A DNA stretch of 64,000 nucleotides from positions 1-64,000 of the forward strand of contig JAGAQI010000015.1 in NCBI GenBank assembly GCA_017622795.1, in the 5' to 3' direction. The DNA comes from Lachnospiraceae bacterium. GTDB taxonomy: Bacteria > Bacillota > Clostridia > Lachnospirales > Lachnospiraceae. The notes under the pieces are model-generated. The model had not been told where the DNA came from. It ran no database searches and saw nothing but the letters and a program-made list of their open reading frames with translations. Both the position numbers and the translations under genes were made by a program. This document shows positions 36,834 to 44,893 of this stretch, piece by piece (positions within the stretch are counted from its first letter, which is position 1; each line of letters starts with the position of its first letter).

Positions 36834-38081
36834 ATGAAACGAAATCTGATAATTACATTACAAAACTGGATGGAACAAGAAGAACGAAAACCTTTTTACA
36901 TGATTGGAATGAAAGGGGTCGGTAAAACCTATCTTGCCTGTGAATTTGCAAAATCTTTTTTTGATTCCTATTTATATCTGAGTTTTGAACACAATAAGGA
37001 ATTGGCGGCATATTTTGAGGCCCTGCCGGAATCCGAGCTCTTATCTGCATTGGCAAATTATTTTGAATTGCCGGAAGAAATGATTTTTAATATTCCGTTT
37101 GTTTTTGATGAGATTTATCATTGCCCCGGATTTGTTGACAAATTAATGCATCAGGTGCAAGACAATAATCAATTGTATTGGATTTTTCTATCCAGTTATG
37201 ATGTATTATCTGCCAGTACAAAAGAAAAATTTTGTTGTCATACGTTATTTCCGCTGCAATTTGATGAATTTTTAACAGCTATAGGAAAAGACTGGTATGT
37301 GGAAGTAATTACTGCACATTACAAAAACAGAAAAAAACTGCCGGATATTGTTCATCATGAATTATTATCTACATTCGATGAATATTTATGGATTGGCGGC
37401 ATGCCGGACGTTATGAATGAATACTTGGACATGGAGTCCACCGTCAATGTTATGGAACGACAGCATATTCAAAAACAAATGCTGTTGTATGGCATGGAGC
37501 ATGAGGCAGAAGAGAAGACTGCTTATAAATGTATTCAAGTATATTCTACTATTGACGAACAATTAAAGAAACAAAATCAAAAATTCCAATTTAACTTAAT
37601 TCGTAAAGGTATTACTTATCAAATGTATAAAGATGCCATCGAATTTTTAGTAAGGCATAATATGCTATACCGTTTAGACTGCCTTGGAAAAGATGAGCAG
37701 CAGTTTAAGTTATTTTATCCGGACTTCTCTTTGAATTATTCCGCAAGAAATAACGAGCTTACTTCTGTAGAACGCCAAATACGCTTACAAAATTATATTA
37801 TTCAGACCTTGCGTGAAAAGAAGATGAATTGTAAGTTCTGGGAAGCGAAAAGCCAGGCATCCATTGATATCGTTCTACACAATGAAAATGACAATACATT
37901 TACACCGATTGAAATAAAAAAAGACGGAAAAAGCAAAACAAAGAGTTTGATTTCTTTTTCTTCCCAATATGATGTAAGGAATATTGTACGAATTTCCGGT
38001 TCTAATTTTGTAGAAAACGACGAAAATATTAATTTACCGTCATATTCTGTATTTTGTTTCGAAAATGACATTGACAAATAG
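36834..38081 (+). CDS. AAA ATPase with DUF4143/PD-(D/E)xK-like C-terminus
   Basis: A 415-aa predicted ATPase. Walker A GMKGVGKT is at residues 25-32, a Walker B-like FVFDEIYHCPGF near 91-102, and an arginine-sensor-like stretch follows. After about residue 230 a winged-helix-like part leads to a C-terminal segment with IDIVL and TPIEIKKDGKSK, spaced like the D and ExK of a PD-(D/E)xK nuclease fold. The overall layout matches the AAA_14-DUF4143 family. Its role is unknown. The promoter of the following blaI-like gene begins inside its 3' end. Confidence 0.75.
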   Translation: MKRNLIITLQNWMEQEERKPFYMIGMKGVGKTYLACEFAKSFFDSYLYLSFEHNKELAAYFEALPESELLSALANYFELPEEMIFNIPFVFDEIYHCPGFVDKLMHQVQDNNQLYWIFLSSYDVLSASTKEKFCCHTLFPLQFDEFLTAIGKDWYVEVITAHYKNRKKLPDIVHHELLSTFDEYLWIGGMPDVMNEYLDMESTVNVMERQHIQKQMLLYGMEHEAEEKTAYKCIQVYSTIDEQLKKQNQKFQFNLIRKGITYQMYKDAIEFLVRHNMLYRLDCLGKDEQQFKLFYPDFSLNYSARNNELTSVERQIRLQNYIIQTLREKKMNCKFWEAKSQASIDIVLHNENDNTFTPIEIKKDGKSKTKSLISFSSQYDVRNIVRISGSNFVENDENINLPSYSVFCFENDIDK

Positions 38082-38100
38082 CATTCTAGTGTGGTAGTAT
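38071..38100 (+). promoter_or_regulatory. Sigma-A promoter for the BlaI-type repressor
   Basis: TTGACA at 38071-38076 and TAGTAT at 38095-38100 have an 18-base spacer. The -35 box overlaps the stop region of the AAA ATPase gene. Confidence 0.75.
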
Positions 38101-38115
38101 TTTGTTACAGCATTT

Positions 38116-38131
38116 ATCTACATTTGTAGAT
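38116..38131. promoter_or_regulatory. BlaI/MecI-type operator, perfect palindrome
   Basis: ATCTACA-TT-TGTAGAT is a perfect 7-bp inverted repeat with a 2-base centre. It contains the TACAnnTGTA core of BlaI/MecI operators. It lies directly downstream of the expected transcription start and 22 bases before the repressor ATG, the right place for autorepression. Confidence 0.8.
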
Positions 38132-38153
38132 GAACATTTATGAGGTGTTTACT

Positions 38154-38525
38154 ATGGGAGAAGATATTCGTTTACACGAGGGTGAATTGAATATAATGGA
38201 ATTACTTTGGTCCAACAAGGTTTTAGCTGCAAAGGATATTGCAAAGATTATTAAAGAATATATCGGTTGGGAAAAGAATACTACCTATACCGTCATCAAT
38301 CGCTTAATCGCCAAAGGTGCAATTGATCGTGAAGAACCTGGCTTTTTCTGTCGGGCAACGATTACAAAAAAAGAAATCCAGCAAATTGAAACAGATGCAT
38401 TATTGGACAAGGTATTTAATGGGTCTTTAGTTAATTTCCTGACAGAATATTTAAAGAATCAGCAATTAAAACCTACAGAAGTTTTAGAATTAGAGAAAAT
38501 TTTACTGGAACAAAGAAGAAGATAA
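38154..38525 (+). CDS. BlaI/MecI/CopY family repressor, no adjacent sensor
   Basis: A 123-aa winged-helix repressor: the N-terminal HTH shows LHEGELNIMELLWSN and WEKNTTYTVINRLIAKGAI, the C-terminal half the dimerisation helices. It starts at ATG 38154, six bases after GAGGTG; the in-frame ATG at 38130 overlaps the operator. BlaI proteins normally pair with a BlaR1/MecR1 membrane protease; none is next door, since an opposite-strand recombinase follows. It most likely represses itself and unlinked targets. Confidence 0.9.
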   Translation: MGEDIRLHEGELNIMELLWSNKVLAAKDIAKIIKEYIGWEKNTTYTVINRLIAKGAIDREEPGFFCRATITKKEIQQIETDALLDKVFNGSLVNFLTEYLKNQQLKPTEVLELEKILLEQRRR

Positions 38526-38554
38526 TTATACCTATAATATATGGTCCTTATACA

Positions 38555-38609
38555 AAAAAGTGAAGCTATCTACAGGAAAATAATAGTCCTGTGAATAGCT
38601 TCACTTTTT
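38555..38609. terminator. Bidirectional terminator between convergent genes
   Basis: A long stem (38555-38577 with 38587-38609) starts with A5 and ends with T5, so it works for the BlaI gene on + and the recombinase gene on -. One internal mismatch is present. Confidence 0.9.
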
Positions 38610-38612
38610 ATA

Positions 38613-39668
38613 TTATGGTTTTTCACGTAAGGTAACAGCATCCTTTGCGCTTCGTCTGCGTTCTTCTTCTAAAGCTGCATAGTGCTTTTTGGTAGTATTA
38701 ACATCTTTATGTCCCAAAACATCAGCAACCAGATAAATATCACCTGTTTCTTTATATAACTGGGTGCCATAGGTACTGCGCAATTTATGAGGCGTGATTT
38801 TTTTAGTTACAGCAGCAGAAGAAGCATATTTTTTCACTAAAACTTCTACATTTCGGACACTGATACGTTGCATCCGGTTGGATAAAAATAGTGCATTTTC
38901 ATGACCCTCTTGCGGTATCAGTTTTTTACGTTCCTCTAAATAATCAAGCAGAGCTTCCCGAACTTCTTCACCAAAATAAACAAACGATTCATATCCGCCT
39001 TTTCGTGTAATATTAATACGATCATTATTAAAATCTACATCAGTAATATTCAGCCCCACACATTCAGAAACTCGAATTCCGGTACCCAGTAGGAGCGTTG
39101 TTAATGCCAAATCGCGTACTTTTGTCTTTTTATGAAATACGAGCTGATTTTTTGTTAATTTATTTCCGCTTTCTACTGTATCCAAAAACTCCACAACCTC
39201 ATTTGCATCCATGCGAATGATATTCTTTTCGTGTAATTTGGGCATACGAACCTGAAGGGTTGGATTCGTATCAATAATTTGATGCGTATGAAAGTAGTTA
39301 TAAAAGGAGCGGAGAGCAGAGAGCTTTCTTTTTATGCCTGATTCCGAATTAGTAATTTCCTTGCCGTCCGGACCAATGTAGTATTTTAAATATTCCAAGT
39401 ATTCTTCAATATCACCGGCTTGTAGCTTAGATAATATATCAAATTCCAATTCACGAAGGGATTTATCTTTATAGATCGGATTTGATTGCCGGATATATTC
39501 AAAAAACACCTTTAAATCGACAGCATAGGCAATCCTGGTACGCGAAGCGGTATGCGGTTCAATTCCACGAAAAAAAGTGGTTACATAAGGAGGGAGTTCT
39601 TTTTCCAGTTCCCTTAATTTCTTTATATTTTCTATATTCTTTTCTTCGTAATAGGAACGTTCTTTCAT
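38613..39668 (-). CDS. XerS-like tyrosine recombinase
   Basis: A 351-aa site-specific recombinase with all six catalytic residues: Arg199 (GTGIRVSE), Lys223 (TRKGG), His294 and Arg297 (HKLRSTYG), His320 (LGHKDVNTTKKHY) and Tyr330. The N-terminal core-binding domain spans about residues 28-130. Length and layout resemble the single recombinase XerS, which resolves chromosome dimers in streptococci. No phage or integron genes are nearby, so it looks like a resident chromosomal gene. AAGGAAAA precedes the ATG. I could not identify a dif-like site. Confidence 0.85.
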   Translation of the reverse strand: MKERSYYEEKNIENIKKLRELEKELPPYVTTFFRGIEPHTASRTRIAYAVDLKVFFEYIRQSNPIYKDKSLRELEFDILSKLQAGDIEEYLEYLKYYIGPDGKEITNSESGIKRKLSALRSFYNYFHTHQIIDTNPTLQVRMPKLHEKNIIRMDANEVVEFLDTVESGNKLTKNQLVFHKKTKVRDLALTTLLLGTGIRVSECVGLNITDVDFNNDRINITRKGGYESFVYFGEEVREALLDYLEERKKLIPQEGHENALFLSNRMQRISVRNVEVLVKKYASSAAVTKKITPHKLRSTYGTQLYKETGDIYLVADVLGHKDVNTTKKHYAALEEERRRSAKDAVTLREKP

Positions 39669-39838
39669 AATTTTTCCTTACTTAATCGCTGTTTTTGTAT
39701 ATGTTTAAACAATAAAAATTCTATACAAAATTAGTTTATCGCAAAAAGTTAAAAAAAGCAATGCAATAAGAATAAAAAGAATTTATTTTGAAATACTATT
39801 TATGTTATAAAAATTTATCTATAAAGGAGAGAGTCATC

Positions 39839-40009
39839 ATGAAAAATGAAAGTATTAAATGCACCATCAAAACCTGCGCACATCATGCAAAGGACGAAAA
39901 TTATTGCAGCCTTGACAGCATTCTTGTAGGTACTCATGAAGTAAATCCTACAGAAAAAGCATGTACAGACTGTGAATCCTTTGAATTAAAAAGCGGTTGC
40001 TGCAGATAG
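39839..40009 (+). CDS. DUF1540 cysteine-rich small protein
   Basis: A 56-aa protein with seven cysteines arranged C-x5-C ... C ... C-x2-C ... CC (KCTIKTC, YCSL, KACTDCESF, GCC), the DUF1540 pattern, suggesting a bound metal ion. AAGGAGA lies nine bases before ATG 39839; a longer in-frame start has no such site. Function is unknown. It stands alone between the recombinase and the amidase. Confidence 0.85.
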   Translation: MKNESIKCTIKTCAHHAKDENYCSLDSILVGTHEVNPTEKACTDCESFELKSGCCR

Positions 40010-40043
40010 TGTTTTTCTGTAATTAAGAACGAAAAAGAGTAGT

Positions 40044-40089
40044 AAAAAGCAGCTTATCCAGATTAATCATCGATGATAAGCTGCTTTTT
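40044..40089. terminator. Bidirectional terminator after DUF1540 and the amidase gene
   Basis: AAAAAGCAGCTTATC (40044-40058) pairs perfectly with GATAAGCTGCTTTTT (40075-40089). The A and T tracts allow use from both strands. Confidence 0.9.
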
Positions 40090-40121
40090 GTTAAATATAC
40101 ATTATTGCGCTAAACGCGAGT

Positions 40122-42410
40122 TTAACGCAATAAATAATCACTATAAAGCTGAATTACCGTATCATAAATTGTTTTTGCGGCTTTTTGCTGATATACGGTA
40201 TCTTTAAGTTTTGAAAGCTCTGTGGCATTTGTCATGTAACCAAGTTCAATTAAAACTGCAGGAACCGTATTATATTTTATTACGACAAAATCATTTTTTG
40301 TTGCGCCGCGGTTTCTGGTATCCATTGCAACGCTTAAATTTTCAGCCAAAGCTTTTGCTAGCTGATAACTGTTAAATCCGCTTTCAGAAGATTTATTATT
40401 ATCTTTGCAGTAAAATACCTCTGTACCACGTATTGAACTTGATGTATGCGCATTTAGATGTAAGCTGATAAACATATCTGCACCAACTTCAGATGCCAAT
40501 GCTGCACGTTCATATAAGTCAATCTTCACATCATTTTCTCTGGTAAAATATACTTTTATATCAGATTGATCAAATAATTCTTTTACATAGGTATTTATGA
40601 TTTTAAAAGTAATATTTTTCTCGTAAGTTCCGTTTTTAATAGCTCCCGGATCAATTCCCCCATGGCCGGCATCTAACACAATAATTTTAGAATAAATTTC
40701 ATTTGGCTTACCAACAGTAAGTTCCAAATAACCATCTTCAAAGGAATATGTATAGCCGTATATAGAATTTGTTTCAAAGCAAATCATCGTTAAATTATTA
40801 ACAATGTCATATTCCGGCTTAAGAATTTCGACTCCGTAATATGGATTAATAATCGGATTTTTTTCAAAATAATCTACATAATTACCGGATATTTTAATTA
40901 CAAATCTATGAGAACTATACATATCCTCATCGGAAATATCTGTTTTTTGAATTGTTTCATGTAAAGGAATTATTATTTTATCATCCGGATAAATATGTAT
41001 CTGATCTTGTTCCTGCACTGGTTCTGTCTTTACTGAAGAAATTATTAAATCTTCCGATGACAGATTTTCATTATAAAAACAGACACGTACAAAATTCTCC
41101 TGTTCAATAATATTCCAGGTACTCTCCAACGGAATCATAAAATGAAGCTTTATTTTTGTATTTAGTTCGGTTAATAACGAATAGTTTAAATGAGGCGCCG
41201 TAAAATCTGAATGAAACTGGGTACCCATATTAGAACTTACGCCATTTAATTCGAGAACAACCAAGCCATTATCAAAAAAATCATTAATATTTTCTTTTCT
41301 GATGCCATACAATTCTACAATATCCATACCATCTAAATGATATGCATATACTTTTGATAAGCAAGGTTGTTCATCAGAAGGATTGATCCATTCATAATAA
41401 ATAGTTTCCGGATGCTTCTCTTCTGCCTGTATTTCTTCTTTAACTTCTGTTTTTTTACAAATTCCACTTACTAAATCCGGATATAATGCTATTTTCCCGG
41501 TAAATTCATTTTCTTGTAAGGAATAACGTTTTTCTTTATCAGAATACGTTAATTCAAAGCCAAGCATATCAGCCACAAATTCCAAAGAAAGATATAACTC
41601 TGCTCTGTTATTTTCAGTATTTTTTACATGCATCGGAAGGGAATTACTAATAATCTTCTTTTCATTTATAAAAGCAATTTTACTGCATTTATCTAAAGAT
41701 AAGGTCAGTTCATCTTTTGAAATGGAGATGATATTCTCTTCTTCTGTATATTTACAACCAGCTGCTTCAAAAATTTGCTTTGCCGGAACGATTGTTTGTC
41801 CGTCATAATAAATAACCGGCATATCAACAGAAATTGGATGATTATTATAATTTACGGAATATAAAGTACCATTGTACATTAGATTTTTATCATTTACAGA
41901 TAGCGATAACGTTTTGGTGATTCTGACCGTACTTATATTACTTACCCATACATAGCTGTAACCAAAGGTTTCTGCAACAAAACGTGTTGGAACATAATAC
42001 TTTACAGTATCATTAAATTTAAGCTTTACCGGAGCAACACTCATTGTATCGTCAACACCGTTGATAGTAACCTTTTTACTTCCAAGAGTAAGTTTTATTT
42101 GAGTTTTTCCGTCAGAAACGGTAATACTATCGCCATTTCGTTCTGCCGATAGTCCTAATTCACGTACAAATAATTCTTCATAATCGGCTAATGCCGTACC
42201 ATTAATTAAAATTCCCGGATATGTAAGAGGAAGCTCTCTGCTATTATAAGTATAAATAACTTGTTTCCCTGAATAATTCACATTAGAACCGGTAGAATAG
42301 TCATAATAACGCAAATTTGCTGCATATGCGGTATGTGGATGTTGCAAAACAGTGATAGAAAACGACAAAATTAATAAAAATACGAGTATTTTTTTATATT
42401 GATTTCTCAT
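40122..42410 (-). CDS. Secreted N-acetylmuramoyl-L-alanine amidase with copper amine oxidase-N-like domains
   Basis: A 762-aa exported cell-wall enzyme. A signal peptide (about residues 1-31, ending TAYA) is followed by two stretches like the copper amine oxidase N-terminal domain, with the VAPVKLKFNDTVKYYVPTRFVAETFGY type of sequence, a middle region like AMIN domains, and from about residue 575 an Amidase_3 domain: LDAGHGGIDPGA, ISLHLNAH and VLIELGYMTN supply the zinc ligands and catalytic Glu. It cuts glycan from stem peptide. The start is placed at 42410, after GAGGT; the ATG 15 bases upstream overlaps that site. Confidence 0.92.
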   Translation of the reverse strand: MRNQYKKILVFLLILSFSITVLQHPHTAYAANLRYYDYSTGSNVNYSGKQVIYTYNSRELPLTYPGILINGTALADYEELFVRELGLSAERNGDSITVSDGKTQIKLTLGSKKVTINGVDDTMSVAPVKLKFNDTVKYYVPTRFVAETFGYSYVWVSNISTVRITKTLSLSVNDKNLMYNGTLYSVNYNNHPISVDMPVIYYDGQTIVPAKQIFEAAGCKYTEEENIISISKDELTLSLDKCSKIAFINEKKIISNSLPMHVKNTENNRAELYLSLEFVADMLGFELTYSDKEKRYSLQENEFTGKIALYPDLVSGICKKTEVKEEIQAEEKHPETIYYEWINPSDEQPCLSKVYAYHLDGMDIVELYGIRKENINDFFDNGLVVLELNGVSSNMGTQFHSDFTAPHLNYSLLTELNTKIKLHFMIPLESTWNIIEQENFVRVCFYNENLSSEDLIISSVKTEPVQEQDQIHIYPDDKIIIPLHETIQKTDISDEDMYSSHRFVIKISGNYVDYFEKNPIINPYYGVEILKPEYDIVNNLTMICFETNSIYGYTYSFEDGYLELTVGKPNEIYSKIIVLDAGHGGIDPGAIKNGTYEKNITFKIINTYVKELFDQSDIKVYFTRENDVKIDLYERAALASEVGADMFISLHLNAHTSSSIRGTEVFYCKDNNKSSESGFNSYQLAKALAENLSVAMDTRNRGATKNDFVVIKYNTVPAVLIELGYMTNATELSKLKDTVYQQKAAKTIYDTVIQLYSDYLLR

Positions 42411-42448
42411 ATGTATAAACCTCATTGATAAATTTCATAAAAAACATC

Positions 42449-42477
42449 TTAAATTTATCAAGCAATCATGGTATAAT
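42449..42477 (+). promoter_or_regulatory. Extended -10 promoter for the TtcA-like gene
   Basis: TATAAT at 42472-42477 is preceded by TGG (extended -10); a weak -35, TTAAAT, lies at 42449-42454 with a 17-base spacer. Confidence 0.6.
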
Positions 42478-42534
42478 TGTGTCAAAATAACGGATATTCT
42501 GAAAAAAATATGATTATAAAAAAGGATGATAACT

Positions 42535-43263
42535 ATGAAATTACAAAGATTAATGAGTCTTACAAGAAAAGCCGTAGATGATTATCATATGATTGAAGAA
42601 GGAGATAAAATTGCAGTTGGAATTTCCGGTGGAAAAGATAGTCTGGCACTGCTCTATTCCTTGGCCGGTTTGCGTCGTTTTTATCCTAAGAAGTTCACAA
42701 TAGAAGCAATTACTGTTGACCTAGGTTTTCCCGGATTCGATCTTTCAGAAATAGAAGCACTTTGCGAAAAACTGGAGGTTCCGTATACGGTGGTAAAAAC
42801 TGATATTGGAGAAGTTATTTTTCAAAGCAGGGAAGAAACCAATCCATGCTCTCTTTGTGCTAAAATGCGTAAAGGAGCTTTTAATGAAGAAGCCAAACGT
42901 CTTGGCTGTAATAAATCTGCATATGCTCATCATAAAGATGATGTGATTGAAACTATGTTGATGTCAATGATTTATGAAGGAAGATATTATACCTTTGCTC
43001 CGGTTACTTACTTAGACCGCATGGACATTACGTTAATTCGCCCGCTTATTTATGTAAACGAAGCAGACATTATTGGATTTAAAAATCTATATGACTTACC
43101 AATTCAAAAGAACCCTTGTCCGGCAGACGGATATACAAAGAGAGAATATGCAAAGGATTTGATCAAACAAATTAATGAAGACAGTCCCGGAGTTGCAGAA
43201 CGGTTGTTTCATGCAGTAATTGACGGACCACTGCCTGCATGGAATCGGTCAAAACAGGAATAA
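42535..43263 (+). CDS. TtcA/TilS-fold PP-loop tRNA-modifying protein
   Basis: A 242-aa N-type ATP pyrophosphatase of the TtcA family, which thiolates tRNA (2-thiocytidine in the founding member). The PP-loop SGGKDS is at residues 31-36; NPCSLCAKMRKG supplies a CxxC pair near 103-106 and KNPCPAD a third Cys, together fitting an iron-sulfur site. AYAHHKDDVIETMLM follows the family pattern. ATG 42535 follows AAAGGA at 42521-42526; the ATG overlapping that site is rejected. The exact modification in this organism is uncertain. Confidence 0.88.
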   Translation: MKLQRLMSLTRKAVDDYHMIEEGDKIAVGISGGKDSLALLYSLAGLRRFYPKKFTIEAITVDLGFPGFDLSEIEALCEKLEVPYTVVKTDIGEVIFQSREETNPCSLCAKMRKGAFNEEAKRLGCNKSAYAHHKDDVIETMLMSMIYEGRYYTFAPVTYLDRMDITLIRPLIYVNEADIIGFKNLYDLPIQKNPCPADGYTKREYAKDLIKQINEDSPGVAERLFHAVIDGPLPAWNRSKQE

Positions 43264-43267
43264 AAAT

Positions 43268-43298
43268 AAGCCTGCCAAATTTATGGCAGGCTTTTATT
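43268..43298. terminator. Terminator after the TtcA-like gene
   Basis: AAGCCTGCCA and TGGCAGGCTT form a 10-bp stem (43268-43277, 43284-43293) with a six-base loop and T-rich flanks on both strands. It also ends the convergent YneA-like gene. Confidence 0.85.
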
Positions 43299-43323
43299 TG
43301 CGTGAAATCTTTGTTTCCAGTAC

Positions 43324-43662
43324 TTATTCTGTAATAAAATGAGGAAGTAAAATATAATTACCTGCAAATAACACATCGGAAGTAAGACCGTTCATACGTT
43401 TGATTTCTGTAATATATTCTGATACAGAAGAATATTCTTCTGTATAATACTGCTCGGCAAGACTCCAAAGAGAATCGCCTTCTTTAATTTGTACAGATGT
43501 AATAGTGTAGGTGCCACCGGTAGTATTACCCGCTGCTGCACTTCTTTCCGGTAAAACAAACAATACAATAAGGAATAAAGCAACCATAAATAAAACAATG
43601 GCGGCTAATTTACCAAATGTGATATGGGAATTATTATTTTTTAAAGTGCGTGCAGTACTCAT
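43324..43662 (-). CDS. YneA-like LysM membrane protein (SOS division suppressor)
   Basis: A 112-aa protein with one membrane helix (about residues 18-37) and an extracytoplasmic LysM domain at the C-terminus (VQIKEGDSLWSLAEQYY to NYILLPHF). The same architecture and the same divergent position next to lexA define Bacillus YneA, which blocks septation after DNA damage. Sequence identity outside LysM is not obvious, so the assignment rests on layout plus the SOS boxes in its promoter. AGGAGG precedes the ATG. Confidence 0.85.
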   Translation of the reverse strand: MSTARTLKNNNSHITFGKLAAIVLFMVALFLIVLFVLPERSAAAGNTTGGTYTITSVQIKEGDSLWSLAEQYYTEEYSSVSEYITEIKRMNGLTSDVLFAGNYILLPHFITE

Positions 43663-43698
43663 AAATTACACCTCCTAATAAAGTCATTCTCTTAGTTT

Positions 43699-43803
43699 CG
43701 AACTTTTGTTCTCGAATCTATGTTCTTATTATAGCACAGAACATTCGTTTGTCAATAGTATTTAAACAAAAAATCGAACTTTTGTTTGACAAATGTATGT
43801 TCT
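43699..43803. promoter_or_regulatory. Cluster of five SOS-box-like LexA sites
   Basis: Sites fitting CGAAC-N4-GTTYG: CGAACTTTTGTTCT (43699-43712), CGAATCTATGTTCT (43713-43726), AGAACATTCGTTTG (43738-43751), CGAACTTTTGTTTG (43775-43788) and a weaker CAAATGTATGTTCT (43790-43803). They cover both divergent promoters, so LexA would repress itself and the YneA-like gene. Confidence 0.9.
43728..43755 (-). promoter_or_regulatory. Promoter of the YneA-like gene
   Basis: On the minus strand TTGACA (43755-43750) and TATAAT (43733-43728) are perfect hexamers with a 16-base spacer and a TGC extended -10. An SOS box fills the spacer and two more lie just downstream. Confidence 0.85.
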
Positions 43804-43814
43804 TGTGTTTAAAT
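43786..43814 (+). promoter_or_regulatory. Promoter of lexA
   Basis: TTGACA at 43786-43791 and TTAAAT at 43809-43814 have a 17-base spacer. One SOS box overlaps the -35 element and a weaker one lies in the spacer. Confidence 0.7.
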
Positions 43815-43856
43815 AGAATTGTAAATGAAAAATAAAACCCGGAAGGGAGACGAATT

Positions 43857-44474
43857 ATGTCATACGGAAAAATCACATCAAAGCAAAAAGAAATATTAGA
43901 ATTTATGAAAAATGAAATTTTAAGCAAAGGATATCCGCCTGCCGTACGTGAAATTTGTGAAGCGGTAAATTTAAAATCCACTTCCAGCGTACATTCTCAT
44001 TTAGAAACATTAGAGAAAAACGGCTATATCCGTCGTGACCCGGCAAAACCTCGTGCTATTGAAATTGTAGATGATAACTTTAATCTTACCCGTCGCGAAA
44101 TTGTTAATGTTCCTATTGTTGGTACAGTAACTGCCGGTCAGCCTATCCTTGCGGTTGAAAATATTGAAAGCTACTTTCCTATTCCAATGGACTACATGCC
44201 GAACCAGGAAACATTTATGCTCAAAGTAAAAGGGGAAAGCATGATAAATGCCGGTATCTTTGACGGTGATACTATCCTTGTTCAAAAACAGTCTCATGCT
44301 AAAAACGGGGACTTTGTAGTAGCATTAATCGAAGATTCTGTTACCGTAAAAACATTTTATAAAGAAAAAGATTATTACCGTTTACAGCCGGAAAATGACT
44401 ACATGGATCCAATCATTGTTCCTGAAGTTGATATTCTCGGTAAAGTTATCGGACTTTTCCGTATGTTCCGTTAA
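43857..44474 (+). CDS. lexA: SOS repressor LexA
   Basis: A 205-aa repressor-protease. The N-terminal winged helix (residues 1-70) includes [25 protein letters not shown]. The self-cleavage site is Ala93-Gly94 in VTAGQP; the catalytic Ser128 lies in [11 protein letters not shown] and Lys165 in SVTVKTF. The length matches Bacillus LexA. It is divergent from the YneA-like gene across the SOS-box cluster. GGAAGGGAG precedes the ATG. Confidence 0.97.
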   Translation: MSYGKITSKQKEILEFMKNEILSKGYPPAVREICEAVNLKSTSSVHSHLETLEKNGYIRRDPAKPRAIEIVDDNFNLTRREIVNVPIVGTVTAGQPILAVENIESYFPIPMDYMPNQETFMLKVKGESMINAGIFDGDTILVQKQSHAKNGDFVVALIEDSVTVKTFYKEKDYYRLQPENDYMDPIIVPEVDILGKVIGLFRMFR

Positions 44475-44478
44475 ATAA

Positions 44479-44535
44479 AAAACACTATATACTTTTTTAT
44501 CCGGCTTGCCGGCCATAAAAGTATATAGTGTTTAT
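44479..44535. terminator. Bidirectional terminator between lexA and rsfS
   Basis: An A/T-rich 18-bp stem (AAACACTATATACTTTT with its complement AAAAGTATATAGTGTTT) encloses a small CCGGC/GCCGG hairpin and ends in a T tract before the rsfS stop. Confidence 0.85.
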
Positions 44536-44542
44536 TTTTTAA

Positions 44543-44893
44543 TTATAAAGTTTCGACATCTACTTCTTTGCCGTCTCTCCAAATTCTTTCCAAATCATAG
44601 AATAAACGGTCTTCTTTGGAAAATACATGAACAACCACATCATTATAATCCATCAGAATCCAACCGGAGCTTCTTACACCCTCAATCCGTTCTGCATGAA
44701 TTTTTTCTTTCAGCAGCTCTTCTTCCACATTATCTACCAAAGACTCTACATGAGGCGCATTAGAGCCATTGGCAATAATAAAATAATCTGCCACTGTGGA
44801 TAATTTTCCAATTTCGATGATTTTAATATCTTCGCCTTTTTTATCACTTAATGCCTGATAGGCTTTTTTTACAATCAGTTTAGAACGTTCCAT
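44543..44893 (-). CDS. rsfS: Ribosomal silencing factor RsfS
   Basis: A 116-aa RsfS/YbeB/iojap protein that binds L14 and blocks subunit joining when nutrients are scarce. The family pattern is clear: DIKIIEIGKLSTVADYFIIANG and the C-terminal GWILMDYNDVVVHVFSKEDRLFYDLERIW. Its ATG overlaps the yqeK stop by one base (TAATG), so the two are coupled. The order nadD-yqeK-rsfS is the standard Firmicute arrangement. Confidence 0.96.
   Translation of the reverse strand: MERSKLIVKKAYQALSDKKGEDIKIIEIGKLSTVADYFIIANGSNAPHVESLVDNVEEELLKEKIHAERIEGVRSSGWILMDYNDVVVHVFSKEDRLFYDLERIWRDGKEVDVETL

Noticed and set aside
38613..39668. Integrase of a prophage or integrative element
   Set aside because: No phage, relaxase or excision genes, no flanking tRNA and no direct repeats are seen; neighbours are core genes, and the protein resembles XerS.
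39702..39711. TGTTTAAACA palindrome near the recombinase as a dif or attachment core
   Set aside because: Short AT-rich palindromes are expected by chance here, and it does not resemble the dif arms I know.
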